From Actinomadura soli (lineage in GTDB: Bacteria; Actinomycetota; Actinomycetes; Streptosporangiales; Streptosporangiaceae), in NCBI RefSeq assembly GCF_005889715.1, contig NZ_VCKW01000025.1, positions 1 to 51,812 on the forward strand: DNA of 51,812 bases, written 5' to 3'. The notes under the pieces were generated by a model that had not been told where the DNA came from, did no database searches, and was given only the letters and a program-made list of their open reading frames with translations. Below, piece after piece: positions 26,245 to 34,969 of this stretch. Within the stretch, counting starts at the first letter, position 1; every line of letters begins with the position of its first letter. Made by a program: the position numbers and the translations under genes.

Positions 26245-27368
26245 GAGGCCAGGGCGATCGCCGCGTTCGGGTCCCAGCCGACGCGGATCCTCGCGCCGAT
26301 CGGATACGGGGTCTCGACCCCCGTCCGGGGCACCTCGGCCACCAGTTCCTGGGCGTTGCCGTCCAGCCGGACGCGGTAGCGGATCGAGCCGCCGAAGAAG
26401 ACGACCTCCTCGACCGCGGCGTCCGCGACGTTCGCGCAGTCCAGTTCCTCACCGACGCGGACGCGCTCGTACCGCAGGCTGAGCGCCTTGCAGCCGCCGT
26501 CGCCTTCGCCACCGGCGGCGGCGCGGTCCGGCGCCGCGAACGTCCGGCCGCCGACGGTCATCCGGCCGTCGCGCACCGGCTCGTCCAGCTCCAGCAGGTT
26601 GGTGTCGCCGATGAAGTCGGCCACGAACGCCGACCTCGGCTCGTCGTAGATCTCCTGCGGGCTGCCGATCTGCTGGACGCGGCCGTCCTTCATGACCGCG
26701 ATCGCGTCGGACATCGTCATCGCCTCGCCCTGGTCGTGGGTGACGAAGACGAACGTGGTGCCGACCTCGCGCTGGATCCGCTTGAGCTCCAGCTGCATCT
26801 GGAGCCGCAGCTTGAGGTCCAGGGAGGCGAGCGGCTCGTCCAGCAGCAGGACCCGCGGCTCGATCGCCAGGGCCCGCGCGAGCGCCACCCGCTGCTGCTG
26901 CCCGCCGGACAGCTGGCTGGGCCGCTTCGCGCTGTGCTCCTCCAGCCCGACCAGCGCGAGCAGCTCGTCCACCCGCGCGCGGATCCGCTGCTTGCCGGTC
27001 TTCCGCAGGCGGAGCCCGTACGCCACGTTGTCCCGGACGTTCATGTGCGGGAACAGCGCCCAGCGCTGGAAGACCATCGCGGTGGGGCGCCGGTTCGGGG
27101 GCGTGTCGGTCATGTCCCGCCCGGCGATGTGGAGCGTTCCGGCGTCCGGGGACTCGAATCCGCTGATCACGCGGAGCAGGGTGGACTTCCCGCAGCCGCT
27201 CGGCCCGAGCAGCGAGAAGAACGAACCGTCCGGGACGTCGATCGACACGCCGTCGAGCGCGACCGCCCCCTGGAACGCCTTCCGGACGCCCCGGATCTCG
27301 ACCGCGTGCGGCACCCCGGCCTGCGACGGCTCGGCGTGCGGCGGCCCGGCCTGGCCCTGGTCACTCAT
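26241..27368 (-). CDS. ABC transporter ATPase, PotA-like
   Basis: This 375-residue ATPase has Walker A GPSGCGKST, Q-loop VFQRWALFP, signature LSGGQQQR, Walker B VLLLDEPLASLD and the switch His in FVTHDQ. A C-terminal TOBE-like regulatory domain (about residues 250-375) is typical of PotA/MalK-type importers. It lies 13 bases after the binding-protein gene and energises the two permeases that follow. Confidence 0.92.
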   Translation of the reverse strand: MSDQGQAGPPHAEPSQAGVPHAVEIRGVRKAFQGAVALDGVSIDVPDGSFFSLLGPSGCGKSTLLRVISGFESPDAGTLHIAGRDMTDTPPNRRPTAMVFQRWALFPHMNVRDNVAYGLRLRKTGKQRIRARVDELLALVGLEEHSAKRPSQLSGGQQQRVALARALAIEPRVLLLDEPLASLDLKLRLQMQLELKRIQREVGTTFVFVTHDQGEAMTMSDAIAVMKDGRVQQIGSPQEIYDEPRSAFVADFIGDTNLLELDEPVRDGRMTVGGRTFAAPDRAAAGGEGDGGCKALSLRYERVRVGEELDCANVADAAVEEVVFFGGSIRYRVRLDGNAQELVAEVPRTGVETPYPIGARIRVGWDPNAAIALAS

Positions 27369-27381
27369 CGGGAGTACGGCC

Positions 27382-28479
27382 TCACTTCATCCGTGACTTG
27401 ACTTCGCTGTCCCAGCGCTTGCGCCATTCGGCGTCCTGGGAGGCGATCGCGCCCCAGTCGAACTGCATCGCCTTCTGCCCGACCTCGGGCTGGAGCGCGG
27501 GGTCCTTCTTCTGCCGCTCGGTCAGCACCGCGTTGTCGGTCGCGGCGATGGTGCCGGTGAGATCGGCGTAGCGGCCGGCGTTCTTGGCGTCGAGCAGCCG
27601 GTTGATGATCTGCTGCGCGACGTCCTTCTGCTCCGAGTTCAGGTTCGACACCATGGCGAGATAGGCGGGGAACGAGACCGCGCCCTCCGCCGGGGTGACG
27701 TACTCGAAGGGGGCGCCGCCCTTGATCCAGTCCTTGGAGATCCCGTACCACCAGTAGCTCAGCGCCGCGTCGCCGCTGGACATCAGGTTGAGCAGCTGGT
27801 CGTTGGAGTTGAGCAGCGCCTTGAACTGGCTCGCGTGCTCGGCCCACACCTTGAACCCCGCGTCGATCTGGGTCTCGCTGCCGCCGTTCAGCCGCGCCGC
27901 CAGCACGAGCGGGATCCACTGGTAGTCGAAGACCGCGACCTTCCCGGCGAAGGCCGGGTCCCACAGCGCCTTCCACGAGGTGGGCGAGGCCGGGGCGACC
28001 TTCTTGTTGTGGAGCAGCCCGGCGACGGTGAGCTGGTACCCGGCGCCCATGTTGTCCTTCACCTGGTAGGGCTTGAGGACGTGGGACATGTTCGGCACGG
28101 CGGACGGGTTCAGCGCGTCCCACATCTCGTCCTCGACGCCCTGCGCGAAGGTGGAGGCGTTGAAGAACCCGAAGTCGACGTAGTTGTCGTCGGGCGTCGT
28201 CTTCTTGGCCGCGACCATCTTCGGATAGGTCACGGTGTTGTTGGACTCGACGAAGTCGATCGAGACCTCGGGGTTCTCGGCCAGGAACTGCTTGACCACC
28301 TCGCGGGGCAGGACGCCCTGGTTCGAGCCGGCCCAGATGAACATGTTCAGGTGCAGCTTGCCGTCCTTGGACCCGCCGCCGCCCAGCGATCCGCAGCCCC
28401 CGAGGGCCATGGCGGCCGCGGCGCCTCCCGCGAGGCCGAGGAGGCGGCGCCGGCTGAGGACGGGCTCCGGTGCGTTCAT
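27382..28479 (-). CDS. ABC transporter substrate-binding lipoprotein, PotD-like
   Basis: This 365-residue extracytoplasmic binding protein has a twin-arginine-like leader (SRRRLLGLAGG) and a lipobox ALGGC, so it is probably a Tat-exported lipoprotein. The mature region resembles spermidine/putrescine-type binding proteins (FIWAGSN, then WWYGISKDW). The ATG at 28477-28479 follows GAGGAG. It leads a seven-gene operon with the ATPase, two permeases and three metabolic enzymes. It is divergent from the gamma-glutamyltransferase gene. The ligand is unknown; the neighbours point to a gamma-glutamyl or peptide-like compound rather than a plain polyamine. Confidence 0.88.
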   Translation of the reverse strand: MNAPEPVLSRRRLLGLAGGAAAAMALGGCGSLGGGGSKDGKLHLNMFIWAGSNQGVLPREVVKQFLAENPEVSIDFVESNNTVTYPKMVAAKKTTPDDNYVDFGFFNASTFAQGVEDEMWDALNPSAVPNMSHVLKPYQVKDNMGAGYQLTVAGLLHNKKVAPASPTSWKALWDPAFAGKVAVFDYQWIPLVLAARLNGGSETQIDAGFKVWAEHASQFKALLNSNDQLLNLMSSGDAALSYWWYGISKDWIKGGAPFEYVTPAEGAVSFPAYLAMVSNLNSEQKDVAQQIINRLLDAKNAGRYADLTGTIAATDNAVLTERQKKDPALQPEVGQKAMQFDWGAIASQDAEWRKRWDSEVKSRMK

Positions 28480-28564
28480 GGTCACTACTCCTCGGAATCC
28501 ACGGACGGTGCGGGCGTCGGATATCGGTCGGACGGTGCCGTCTTCGGGCACGTGAGGGATGACG

Positions 28565-28634
28565 GTATACGATTCGACGTCACGCGACAAGATAGTCCCA
28601 CGTCGCGAGATGGGCGGTAGGCGTTCTCGTATAC
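28565..28634. promoter_or_regulatory. Two GTATAC sites, probable GntR/FCD operators
   Basis: GTATACGA (28565-28572) and TCGTATAC (28627-28634) are in inverted orientation about 54 bases apart, within the promoter region shared by the binding-protein operon and the gamma-glutamyltransferase gene. GT-AT-AC is a palindromic core typical of GntR/FCD operators, and a GntR/FCD gene lies just beyond the transferase. Confidence 0.6.
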
Positions 28635-28681
28635 AGTCCTCGGATTCCCTCGATCATTTCGCCCCCCGGGAGTTGAGCCCA

Positions 28682-30460
28682 TTGCAGACCCGTCCGGAAC
28701 TGAACGGCAGCTTCGGGATGGTGGCCAGCACCCACTGGCTCGCGTCCACGTCGGCGATGAACGTGCTGGAGCGGGGCGGCAACGCGGCCGACGCGGCCGT
28801 GGCGGCGGGGTTCGTCATGCAGATCGTCGAGCCGCACCTGTGCGGGCCCGGGGGCGACCTGGTGGCGCTGACCTGGAGCGGGCGGGAGCAGGCGACCAGC
28901 GTGATCTGCGGCCAGGGGGTGTCGCCCGCCGCCGCCACGGCGGAGCACTTCGCCGGCCTCTCGCTCGGCCTGGTACCGGGCAGCGGGCCGCTGGCGGCCG
29001 TGGTCCCCGGCGCGTTCGACGGCTGGCTCTCGATGCTCGCCCGCTGGGGGACCTGGGAGCTGGCGGACGTCCTCGCCTACGCGATCCACTACGCCGAGAC
29101 CGGCTTCCCGCTGCTGGCGACGACGAGCGCGGCCATCGACGCCGTCCGCCCGCTGTTCCTCGGCCACTGGCCCACGTCGGCGGCGGTGTGGCTGGACGGC
29201 ACCGAAGCCCCTGCGCCGAAGGACTGGTGGCGGCTGCCCGCGACCGGGGCGACCTACCGGCGCATCCTCGCCGAAGCGACCGGAACGACGCGCGAGCAGC
29301 GGATCCAGGCGGCCAGGGACGCCTTCTACCGGGGCTTCGTCGCCGAGGCCATCGAGCGTTTCCAGGCCACCGCCTGGCGCGACTCGTCCGGTGAGGACCA
29401 CGCCGGACTGCTCACCGGGGACGACCTCGCCGCCTGGAGCGCCTCGGTCGAGGCCCCGGTGTCGGCGCCGTTCGCGGACCGCTACACCGTGTTCAAGGCG
29501 GGCCCATGGAGCCAGGGCCCGGTGCTCGCCCAGCAGGTCCGGCTCTTCGACGCGCTCGGCCTGTGGGACCACGAGGTCCGCTCGCCGGACTGGGTGCACC
29601 TGATCACCGAGGCGGCCAAGCTCGCCTTCGCCGACCGGGAGGCCTGGTACGGCGACCCCGACCACGCCGACGTCCCCCTCGGCCGCCTGCTGTCCGCGGA
29701 CTACGCGCGCGAGCGGGCGGCGCTGGTCTCCGAGCTGGCCGACCTCGACCTGCGGCCCGGCCATCCGGACGGGCGCGTCCCGCGGCTGCCGCATCTCACC
29801 GCCGCCGCCGGGCCGGAACCGGCCGGGGAACTCGGCGAACCGACCCTCGGCAAGCTGGGCACGGCCCGCGGCGACACCTGCCACGTCGACGTCGTCGACC
29901 GCTGGGGCAACCTCGTCTCCGCGACCCCGAGCGGAGGCTGGCTGCAGAGCTCGCCGGTCATCCCCGGGCTCGGCTTCGGGCTGGGAACGCGGGCGCAGAT
30001 GTTCTATCTCGACCAGGGACGTCCGAATTCGCTGCGGCCCGGCGTCCGCCCCCGCACGACCCTGACGCCGTCTCTGGTGTTCCGCGACGGGGTGCCGTGG
30101 ATGGCGATGGGCACTCCCGGCGGCGACCAGCAGGACCAGTGGCAGGCCGCGTTCCTGACCGACGTGGTCGCGCAGGACCGGCGGGGCCCGAACGATCTCC
30201 AGGCCGCCATCGACGCGCCGCTCTTCCACACCACGCATTTCCCGGCGTCGTTCTACCCCCGCGACTCCCGGCGCGGTGAGCTCGTCATGGAGAGCCGGTT
30301 CCCGGAAGCCGTCCGGGAGGAGCTGACCAGGCGGGGCCATCGCGTCGTGGTGCCGGGCCCGTGGCGGCTCGGCCGCCTCACCGCGGTCGCCAAGGAAGGC
30401 GGCCGGCTCAAGGCGGCGGCCGACCCGCGCAGCGCGCAGGCGTACGCCGTCGGCCGCTGA
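28682..30460 (+). CDS. Gamma-glutamyltransferase-family Ntn hydrolase
   Basis: This protein of about 592 residues has the family opening TRPELNGSFGMVASTHWLAS and GGNAADAAVAAGFV. The autoprocessing nucleophile is the Thr in GDTCHVDVVD, and TPGGDQQDQWQ lies near the end. The precursor should cleave itself into two subunits and transfer or hydrolyse a gamma-glutamyl or related acyl group. No signal peptide is seen, so it is cytosolic. The TTG at 28682 was chosen because a GGGAG site precedes it and the family begins here. Upstream in-frame ATGs would overlap the operator sites. It is divergent from the importer operon. Confidence 0.85.
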   Translation: MQTRPELNGSFGMVASTHWLASTSAMNVLERGGNAADAAVAAGFVMQIVEPHLCGPGGDLVALTWSGREQATSVICGQGVSPAAATAEHFAGLSLGLVPGSGPLAAVVPGAFDGWLSMLARWGTWELADVLAYAIHYAETGFPLLATTSAAIDAVRPLFLGHWPTSAAVWLDGTEAPAPKDWWRLPATGATYRRILAEATGTTREQRIQAARDAFYRGFVAEAIERFQATAWRDSSGEDHAGLLTGDDLAAWSASVEAPVSAPFADRYTVFKAGPWSQGPVLAQQVRLFDALGLWDHEVRSPDWVHLITEAAKLAFADREAWYGDPDHADVPLGRLLSADYARERAALVSELADLDLRPGHPDGRVPRLPHLTAAAGPEPAGELGEPTLGKLGTARGDTCHVDVVDRWGNLVSATPSGGWLQSSPVIPGLGFGLGTRAQMFYLDQGRPNSLRPGVRPRTTLTPSLVFRDGVPWMAMGTPGGDQQDQWQAAFLTDVVAQDRRGPNDLQAAIDAPLFHTTHFPASFYPRDSRRGELVMESRFPEAVREELTRRGHRVVVPGPWRLGRLTAVAKEGGRLKAAADPRSAQAYAVGR

Positions 30461-30470
30461 TCAGCGGCCG
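30451..30470. terminator. 20-bp perfect palindrome at gene end
   Basis: CGGCCGCTGATCAGCGGCCG spans the transferase stop codon and lies between two convergent genes. It can form an 8-bp stem with a GATC loop and probably ends transcription from one or both sides. No T-tract follows. Confidence 0.5.
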
Positions 30471-30489
30471 GCCGGACAGCCGGTGATCG

Positions 30490-31158
30490 TCAGCCGGTCC
30501 CGGTCAGCCGGGGCATGAGGCGGTGCCGGACGCTGAGGACGTGGGCCCGCGCGGTGGTCTCCGCGAGTTCCTCGGCGCCCATCTCGATCGCGGCGATCAG
30601 GGGCTCGTGCTCGTCCCAGGCGTGCGGGTTCTTGAGCGAGGAGTGCTGGAGGAGCAGCCACTGCCCCCGCCGCACCATCGGCAGCGCGACGCTGATGAGG
30701 TGGTCGTTGCGCGACATCTCGAAGATCTTCGAGTGCAGCTCGGTGTGCAGGTCGGACAGCTCCTGCGCGCTGCGCCGGGCCCCGTCCTGCTGCGCCATCG
30801 CGAGGATCTTCCGCAGCAGGTCCACCGCCGGCTGGGTGACGTGGCGCGCCGCCAGCCGGGCGCCGAGCGGTTCGAGCGCGAGGCGCAGGTCGAACAGATC
30901 GTCCGCCTGCTTGACCGACAGCGTGGCCACCGAGGCGCCGCGGCGGGCGAAGACCTGGACGAACCCCTCGGCCTCCAGCGTCCGGAGCGCCTCCCGCACC
31001 GGGTTGCGGGACACGCCGAGCTGCTCGGCCAGGTGATCCTCGGGAAGCCGCTCCCCCGGGCTCAGCCCGCCGGTGAGGATCAGCTCCCGGATGCGCCTCG
31101 CGACGACGTCACGAAGCGGAAGCTGCGGGTCGGCGACCGCGTCCCCGTTGGTTTCCAT
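30490..31158 (-). CDS. GntR-family regulator, FCD subfamily
   Basis: This 222-residue regulator has a winged-helix N-terminus (ERLPEDHLAEQLGVSRNPVREALRTL split across residues 37-62) and an FCD effector domain with the usual DLFDLRLALEPLGARLAA helix and metal-binding histidines (LHTELHSKIF). It is convergent with the transferase gene. It most likely senses an acid or other ligand related to the importer operon and binds the GTATAC sites. Confidence 0.88.
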   Translation of the reverse strand: METNGDAVADPQLPLRDVVARRIRELILTGGLSPGERLPEDHLAEQLGVSRNPVREALRTLEAEGFVQVFARRGASVATLSVKQADDLFDLRLALEPLGARLAARHVTQPAVDLLRKILAMAQQDGARRSAQELSDLHTELHSKIFEMSRNDHLISVALPMVRRGQWLLLQHSSLKNPHAWDEHEPLIAAIEMGAEELAETTARAHVLSVRHRLMPRLTGTG

Positions 31159-31266
31159 GACCGGATTCTCGCACGTCCGGCCAGGTGACGGTCAGGACGA
31201 TACGGCCGGGCATCGTGGGTAGGGAGGGAATGTCACGGGTGCGGCGGGCCGACCAGGGGACGCGTG

Positions 31267-33291
31267 ATGCATGACGCTGACGGTCGTGGGATGCGGTGGC
31301 TGGCGCTGGAGGCGTTCGATCCGGCGCCGGTCGCCGTCGCGCTGACGACCGGGCCCGACCACCGGGTGGCGTACACCAATCTCGCCTTCCGGACCCACGT
31401 CGGCGACCCTCCGCTCGGCGAGCCGCTCGCGGACGCCTTCAGCCGGTCGGCGCGGCGGGACTACGGCGGCCTGTTCGACCACGTGCTGGCCACCGGAGAG
31501 CCGGTCAGCATCGTCGAGGCGCCGGTGCGCACGGCCTCCTCCGCCGACCCGGACCGGTTCCTGTCGGTCAGCCTGTCCCGGTTCGCCCACGGGCCGCCCG
31601 GGGTGCTGGTGATCGCGGTGGACGTGACCGAGCAGGTCGCCGCGGCGCGGCGCGCGGACCGGGCCACCAAGGAGCAGGAGCGGATCCGGCGCCGCTTCGA
31701 GAGCCTGGTGTGGCTGAGCGCGCAGATCGTGTGGGCGGCGGACCCGTCGGGCCGGCTGACCGAGTCGAGCGAGGGCTGGGAGCGGGCGACGGGGCAGTCC
31801 TGTGCGGAGTCCCGCGGCGACGGCTGGTCGGACGTCCTGCATCCCGACGACCGTGACGCGGCGCTGCGGTCCTGGCGGGAGGCGTGCGGGCGGGCCCGTC
31901 CGTGGCACTACACCTACCGGGTGCGCGGGGTGGACGGCGGGTACCGGCACTACGACGTCCACGCCGCGCCCGTGTTCGAGGGCGATGTCGTGGTGGAGTG
32001 GGTCGGGACCTGCACCGACGTCGAGGAGGAGTGGCAGGAGCGGCAGCGCCGGGAGCTGCTCGACCGCGCCGCCGCGGCGGCCGGGGAGCAGACCGGGCTG
32101 GACGGGATGTTCGGCGCGCTCGCGGACGTGCTCGTCCCCGCGCTCGCCGACGGCTGCGGGGTGCACCTGCTGCCCGACCTCGTCGACCGTCCGCCGGGCG
32201 CGCCGATCGTCGCGCGCCGCATCGCGACCGCGTCGCGGGGCGGCGTGCGGCGGCAGCCGCCGACCGGCGAGGAGCGCTTCTCCCCCGACAGCGGGTTCGC
32301 CCGCGCGATCAAGGGGCGCCGCCCGCTGCGCCGCACCTTCCCGCCGGGCCGCCCGCCCGAGGACCTGCTGCCGAGGACCACCTCGGCCTGGCTGACCCAG
32401 GCCCAGGCGACCAGCGTCGTGCTGTTGCCGGTCGTCGTCGACGGGACCGTGGCGGCGGCGGTCACGGCCGCGCGGCGCGGCGACCGCGCGCCGCTGGGCC
32501 CGGCCGACATCGCCCTCATGAAGCAGGTGTTCACCCACACCCACGACGCGCTGAGCAGCGCCGTCCAGTACCACCGCACCCAGCAGCTGGCCCTGGCGCT
32601 CCAGCACAGCCTGCTCGCCGACCCGCCCGTCCTCGCCGACCTGGACATCGCCGCCCGGTATGTGGCCAGCCCGGCCGCGGCCGGGGTGGGCGGCGACTGG
32701 TACGACTCGTTCGTCCTGCCCGACGGCGCGACGGTGCTGGCCATCGGTGACGTCGTCGGCCACGACCTGGCCGCGGCCGTGGAGATGAGCCGGCTCCGCA
32801 ACATGCTGCGCGTGCTGACCGCCGACCGCCTCACCCCGCCCTCCGAGATCCTGCGCCGCCTCAACATCGCCATGGAGACGGTGGACCCGGAGGCGACGGC
32901 GACGTGCGTCCTGTCCCGGGTCGAGGAACCCGAGCCCGGCCGGTGGCGGTTCACCTACGCCGTCGCCGGGCATCCACCGCCGCTCCTGATCGTCCCCGGC
33001 GGCGGCCGGTTCCTGGACGACGTCGCCGACCCGCTGCTCGGATCGCCGCTCAACCAGCCCTACCACAGCGCGACCGAACCGCTGCCGCCCGGCTCCACTC
33101 TGTTGCTCTACACCGATGGCCTCGTCGAACGCCCCGGCGAAGACCTGGACGCCAGCCTGGACAGGCTCCGCCGCCACGCGTCCGCGCTCGCGCCCCGTCC
33201 GCTGGAGGACTTCTGCGACGCTCTGCTGGACGCCATGCCCAGCACCGGCACGGACGACATAGCCCTGATCGCCCTGCGCGTCCGCCCCTGA
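31267..33291 (+). CDS. PAS-PAS-GAF-PP2C (SpoIIE-type) phosphatase
   Basis: This protein of about 674 residues has two PAS-like sensor regions (about residues 10-130 and 140-260, the second with DGGYRHYDVHAAPVF). A GAF-like region follows (about 265-430), then a PP2C phosphatase domain of the RsbU/SpoIIE type with GGDWYDSF, AIGDVVGHD, TYAVAGHPPPLL, LLLYTDGLVE and TDDIALIAL. Such proteins dephosphorylate anti-sigma-factor antagonists to control stress or developmental sigma factors. The ATG at 31267 follows an AGGGG site, with a GTG one codon earlier. No histidine-kinase-like anti-sigma gene is adjacent. Confidence 0.88.
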   Translation: MHDADGRGMRWLALEAFDPAPVAVALTTGPDHRVAYTNLAFRTHVGDPPLGEPLADAFSRSARRDYGGLFDHVLATGEPVSIVEAPVRTASSADPDRFLSVSLSRFAHGPPGVLVIAVDVTEQVAAARRADRATKEQERIRRRFESLVWLSAQIVWAADPSGRLTESSEGWERATGQSCAESRGDGWSDVLHPDDRDAALRSWREACGRARPWHYTYRVRGVDGGYRHYDVHAAPVFEGDVVVEWVGTCTDVEEEWQERQRRELLDRAAAAAGEQTGLDGMFGALADVLVPALADGCGVHLLPDLVDRPPGAPIVARRIATASRGGVRRQPPTGEERFSPDSGFARAIKGRRPLRRTFPPGRPPEDLLPRTTSAWLTQAQATSVVLLPVVVDGTVAAAVTAARRGDRAPLGPADIALMKQVFTHTHDALSSAVQYHRTQQLALALQHSLLADPPVLADLDIAARYVASPAAAGVGGDWYDSFVLPDGATVLAIGDVVGHDLAAAVEMSRLRNMLRVLTADRLTPPSEILRRLNIAMETVDPEATATCVLSRVEEPEPGRWRFTYAVAGHPPPLLIVPGGGRFLDDVADPLLGSPLNQPYHSATEPLPPGSTLLLYTDGLVERPGEDLDASLDRLRRHASALAPRPLEDFCDALLDAMPSTGTDDIALIALRVRP

Positions 33292-33359
33292 CCGCGCCGC
33301 CAACGGCGACGCCCGTCCCGGGGGCGGACCGGGAGGGGCGGGCTCGGGACGCGGACGGC

Positions 33360-33437
33360 TCAGCGCGTCGGCGTGGGCGCGGCGCCGGTGACCAGGCCCG
33401 TCACCGTGATCAGTTCGGCTCGGTCGAGCGTCTTCAT
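33360..33437 (-). CDS. Possible 25-residue peptide
   Basis: This short frame starts MKTLDRAEL and ends PTPTR, with an AGGGAG ribosome-binding site about 9 bases upstream. It is rich in Thr. It has no recognised family and could be a leader or RiPP-like precursor, but no modification enzyme is next to it. It may equally be chance. Confidence 0.3.
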   Translation of the reverse strand: MKTLDRAELITVTGLVTGAAPTPTR

Positions 33438-33555
33438 CTCTGCACTCCCTGTTCGGTTCGTACGGTGAGGTGATGATCTGATGCGGTTCCGGGGCGCGGC
33501 GTCGTCCCCGGGGAGGCTCCGCCCCTGCGCTGGACGGCGCAGGCGGCGGCAAGCA

Positions 33556-33996
33556 CCGACGTTCGCCACGCACCAGGCCCGCGGCCGGAACATGGCCGAG
33601 CTGGACGCCCTGATCGGCGACTGGGTCGCCGGGCTGCGCTGGAGGAGGCCGAGCGCCTGCTGGACGAGCACACGGTCCCCCCGGGGACGGATCTACACCC
33701 CGGCGGACATGCTCACCGACGCGCACTACGCCGCCCGGGACATGATCGTGCGGCTCTCCGACCCGGGCACCGGCCTGGAGATCCCGATGCCCAACGTCGT
33801 CCCGAAGCTCAGCCGGACGCCGGGCGCGGTCCGCGCCCCGGGCCCGCTCCTCGGCGCCGACACCGAGCGGGTGCTGCGGGAGTGGGCCGGATGCCCGGAG
33901 AGGGAGATCGACCTGCTGGCCGCCCGGGGAGTCGTCCGGCGCGCGGACGCCGCCGCCGACGCCGGCCCCCGTCCGGCCTCGGCCGTCCGGCACTAG
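33556..33996 (+). pseudogene. CaiB/BaiF CoA-transferase, C-terminal remnant with frameshifts
   Basis: The fragment reads FATHQARGRNMAELDALIG, then switches frame for LEEAERLLDEHTVP. It returns to the first frame at GRIYTPADMLTD and continues to the normal family end (WAGCPEREIDLLAARG). The second frame change falls in a C6G4 run (near 33675-33690) and the first near 33635. The N-terminal two thirds of the gene are missing. It lies 17 bases before an acyl-CoA synthetase remnant, so the two once formed a CoA-dependent catabolic operon. Confidence 0.75.
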
Positions 33997-34013
33997 CGAA
34001 GGGAGTATCGAGG

Positions 34014-34188
34014 ATGCGCACCACCGAGGCCCTCGTCCGGAGGCACGCCGAGCTGCGGCCGGAGGCCCTCGCCTTCGCCGGCCATGGCGGCCCGCCGCTC
34101 ACCTATGGTCGAGGCGCTGCCGCGCAACGCGTCGGGCAAGATCCTGCGCAGGGAGCTGCGCGGCCGCGGCCCCGCGGTCCCTAGCTGA
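34014..34188 (+). pseudogene. Acyl-CoA synthetase remnant with large internal deletion
   Basis: A normal N-terminus (MRTTEALVRRHAELRPEALAF, split here as the first about 30 residues) behind a good ribosome-binding site runs to LTY. It then joins, in a different frame, to the typical C-terminus LPRNASGKILRRELRG and a stop at 34186-34188. The roughly 450 residues in between are missing. The junction is near 34104. This is a clear internal-deletion relic of an AMP-binding acyl-CoA synthetase. Confidence 0.75.
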
Positions 34189-34879
34189 GCCGTGCCGGGG
34201 CCGCCGCGCGCCGGGCGGGCTGCCGCTCGCCGCTGCCCCCGTCCGGCGCAGGGTCCTGGACGGCTTGCGCGGGGTCGGGCGCGTTGAAGAAGACCGTCCG
34301 GTACCAGATGGCGGCCAGGGTGCGGATCGCGGTCTCGTCGTCCGGCGCCGGGACGCCCTCGTCGCCCCCGCCGACCATCCACACCCAGCAGAACGACTCC
34401 AGGGTGGACACCAGCGCGGAGGCCAGCACCTCGGTGTCGAGGTCCGGGTCGTAGCCCTCGCTGCGGGCCCGGACGATGCCGTCGACGATGCTCCGCACCC
34501 CCGCGGCGCGGTTGCGGCGCCACCTGCGGGCGTACTCGGGGTCGGTCATCGACATCTGGAAGACCCCGATCATCTCGGGCAGGTACTTCCGGTAGCTGGA
34601 CCAGTAGGCGCGTACGGCCTCCACGATGTTCTCGTAGGGGTCGCCCTTGTGGTGCAACCGGGCGGTGGTGCCCTGCACCTCGGACGAGAACTGCGCCAGC
34701 AGCGCTTCGAGCAGCTCTTCCTTGTTGTCGTAGTAGTTGTAGAACGACCCGGCCGAGCGCCCCGCCGCCGCCGCGATGTCGGAGATCTTGGTGTTGAAGT
34801 AGCCCTTCTCGGCGAACACCGTGCGCGCGGCCTCGAGGAACGCCGCCTCCGTGCGCCGGCCCTTCGGCGTGTTAGCCAT
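34181..34879 (-). CDS. TetR-family transcriptional regulator
   Basis: This 232-residue regulator has a TetR HTH (FNTKISDIAAAAGRSAGSFYNYY, within residues 27-50) and a helical ligand-binding domain with a low-complexity tail. The ATG at 34877-34879 follows GGAGG. It is divergent from the enoyl-CoA hydratase gene and overlaps the end of the acyl-CoA synthetase remnant by a few bases. It probably represses the hydratase gene and once the CoA-dependent pathway, responding to an acyl-CoA-like ligand. Confidence 0.88.
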   Translation of the reverse strand: MANTPKGRRTEAAFLEAARTVFAEKGYFNTKISDIAAAAGRSAGSFYNYYDNKEELLEALLAQFSSEVQGTTARLHHKGDPYENIVEAVRAYWSSYRKYLPEMIGVFQMSMTDPEYARRWRRNRAAGVRSIVDGIVRARSEGYDPDLDTEVLASALVSTLESFCWVWMVGGGDEGVPAPDDETAIRTLAAIWYRTVFFNAPDPAQAVQDPAPDGGSGERQPARRAAAPARLS

Positions 34880-34922
34880 TCCAGTCCTCCACTCTTGCAT
34901 CCAACTAAAACTGAATCTATCA

Positions 34923-34935
34923 TCAGAAAATCTGA
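34923..34935. promoter_or_regulatory. Inverted repeat TCAGA-N3-TCTGA, possible TetR operator
   Basis: A 13-base inverted repeat lies in the 90-base AT-richer gap between the TetR gene and the hydratase gene. Its place fits an operator for the adjacent regulator, though the arms are short. Confidence 0.4.
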
Positions 34936-34969
34936 CCCGGAAGCCCCGACACGACCCCCTGGAGCCCGC

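Noticed and set aside
31192..33993. A 933-residue minus-strand open frame
   Set aside because: It is antisense to the PAS-GAF-PP2C phosphatase, is low in complexity and has no recognised domain.
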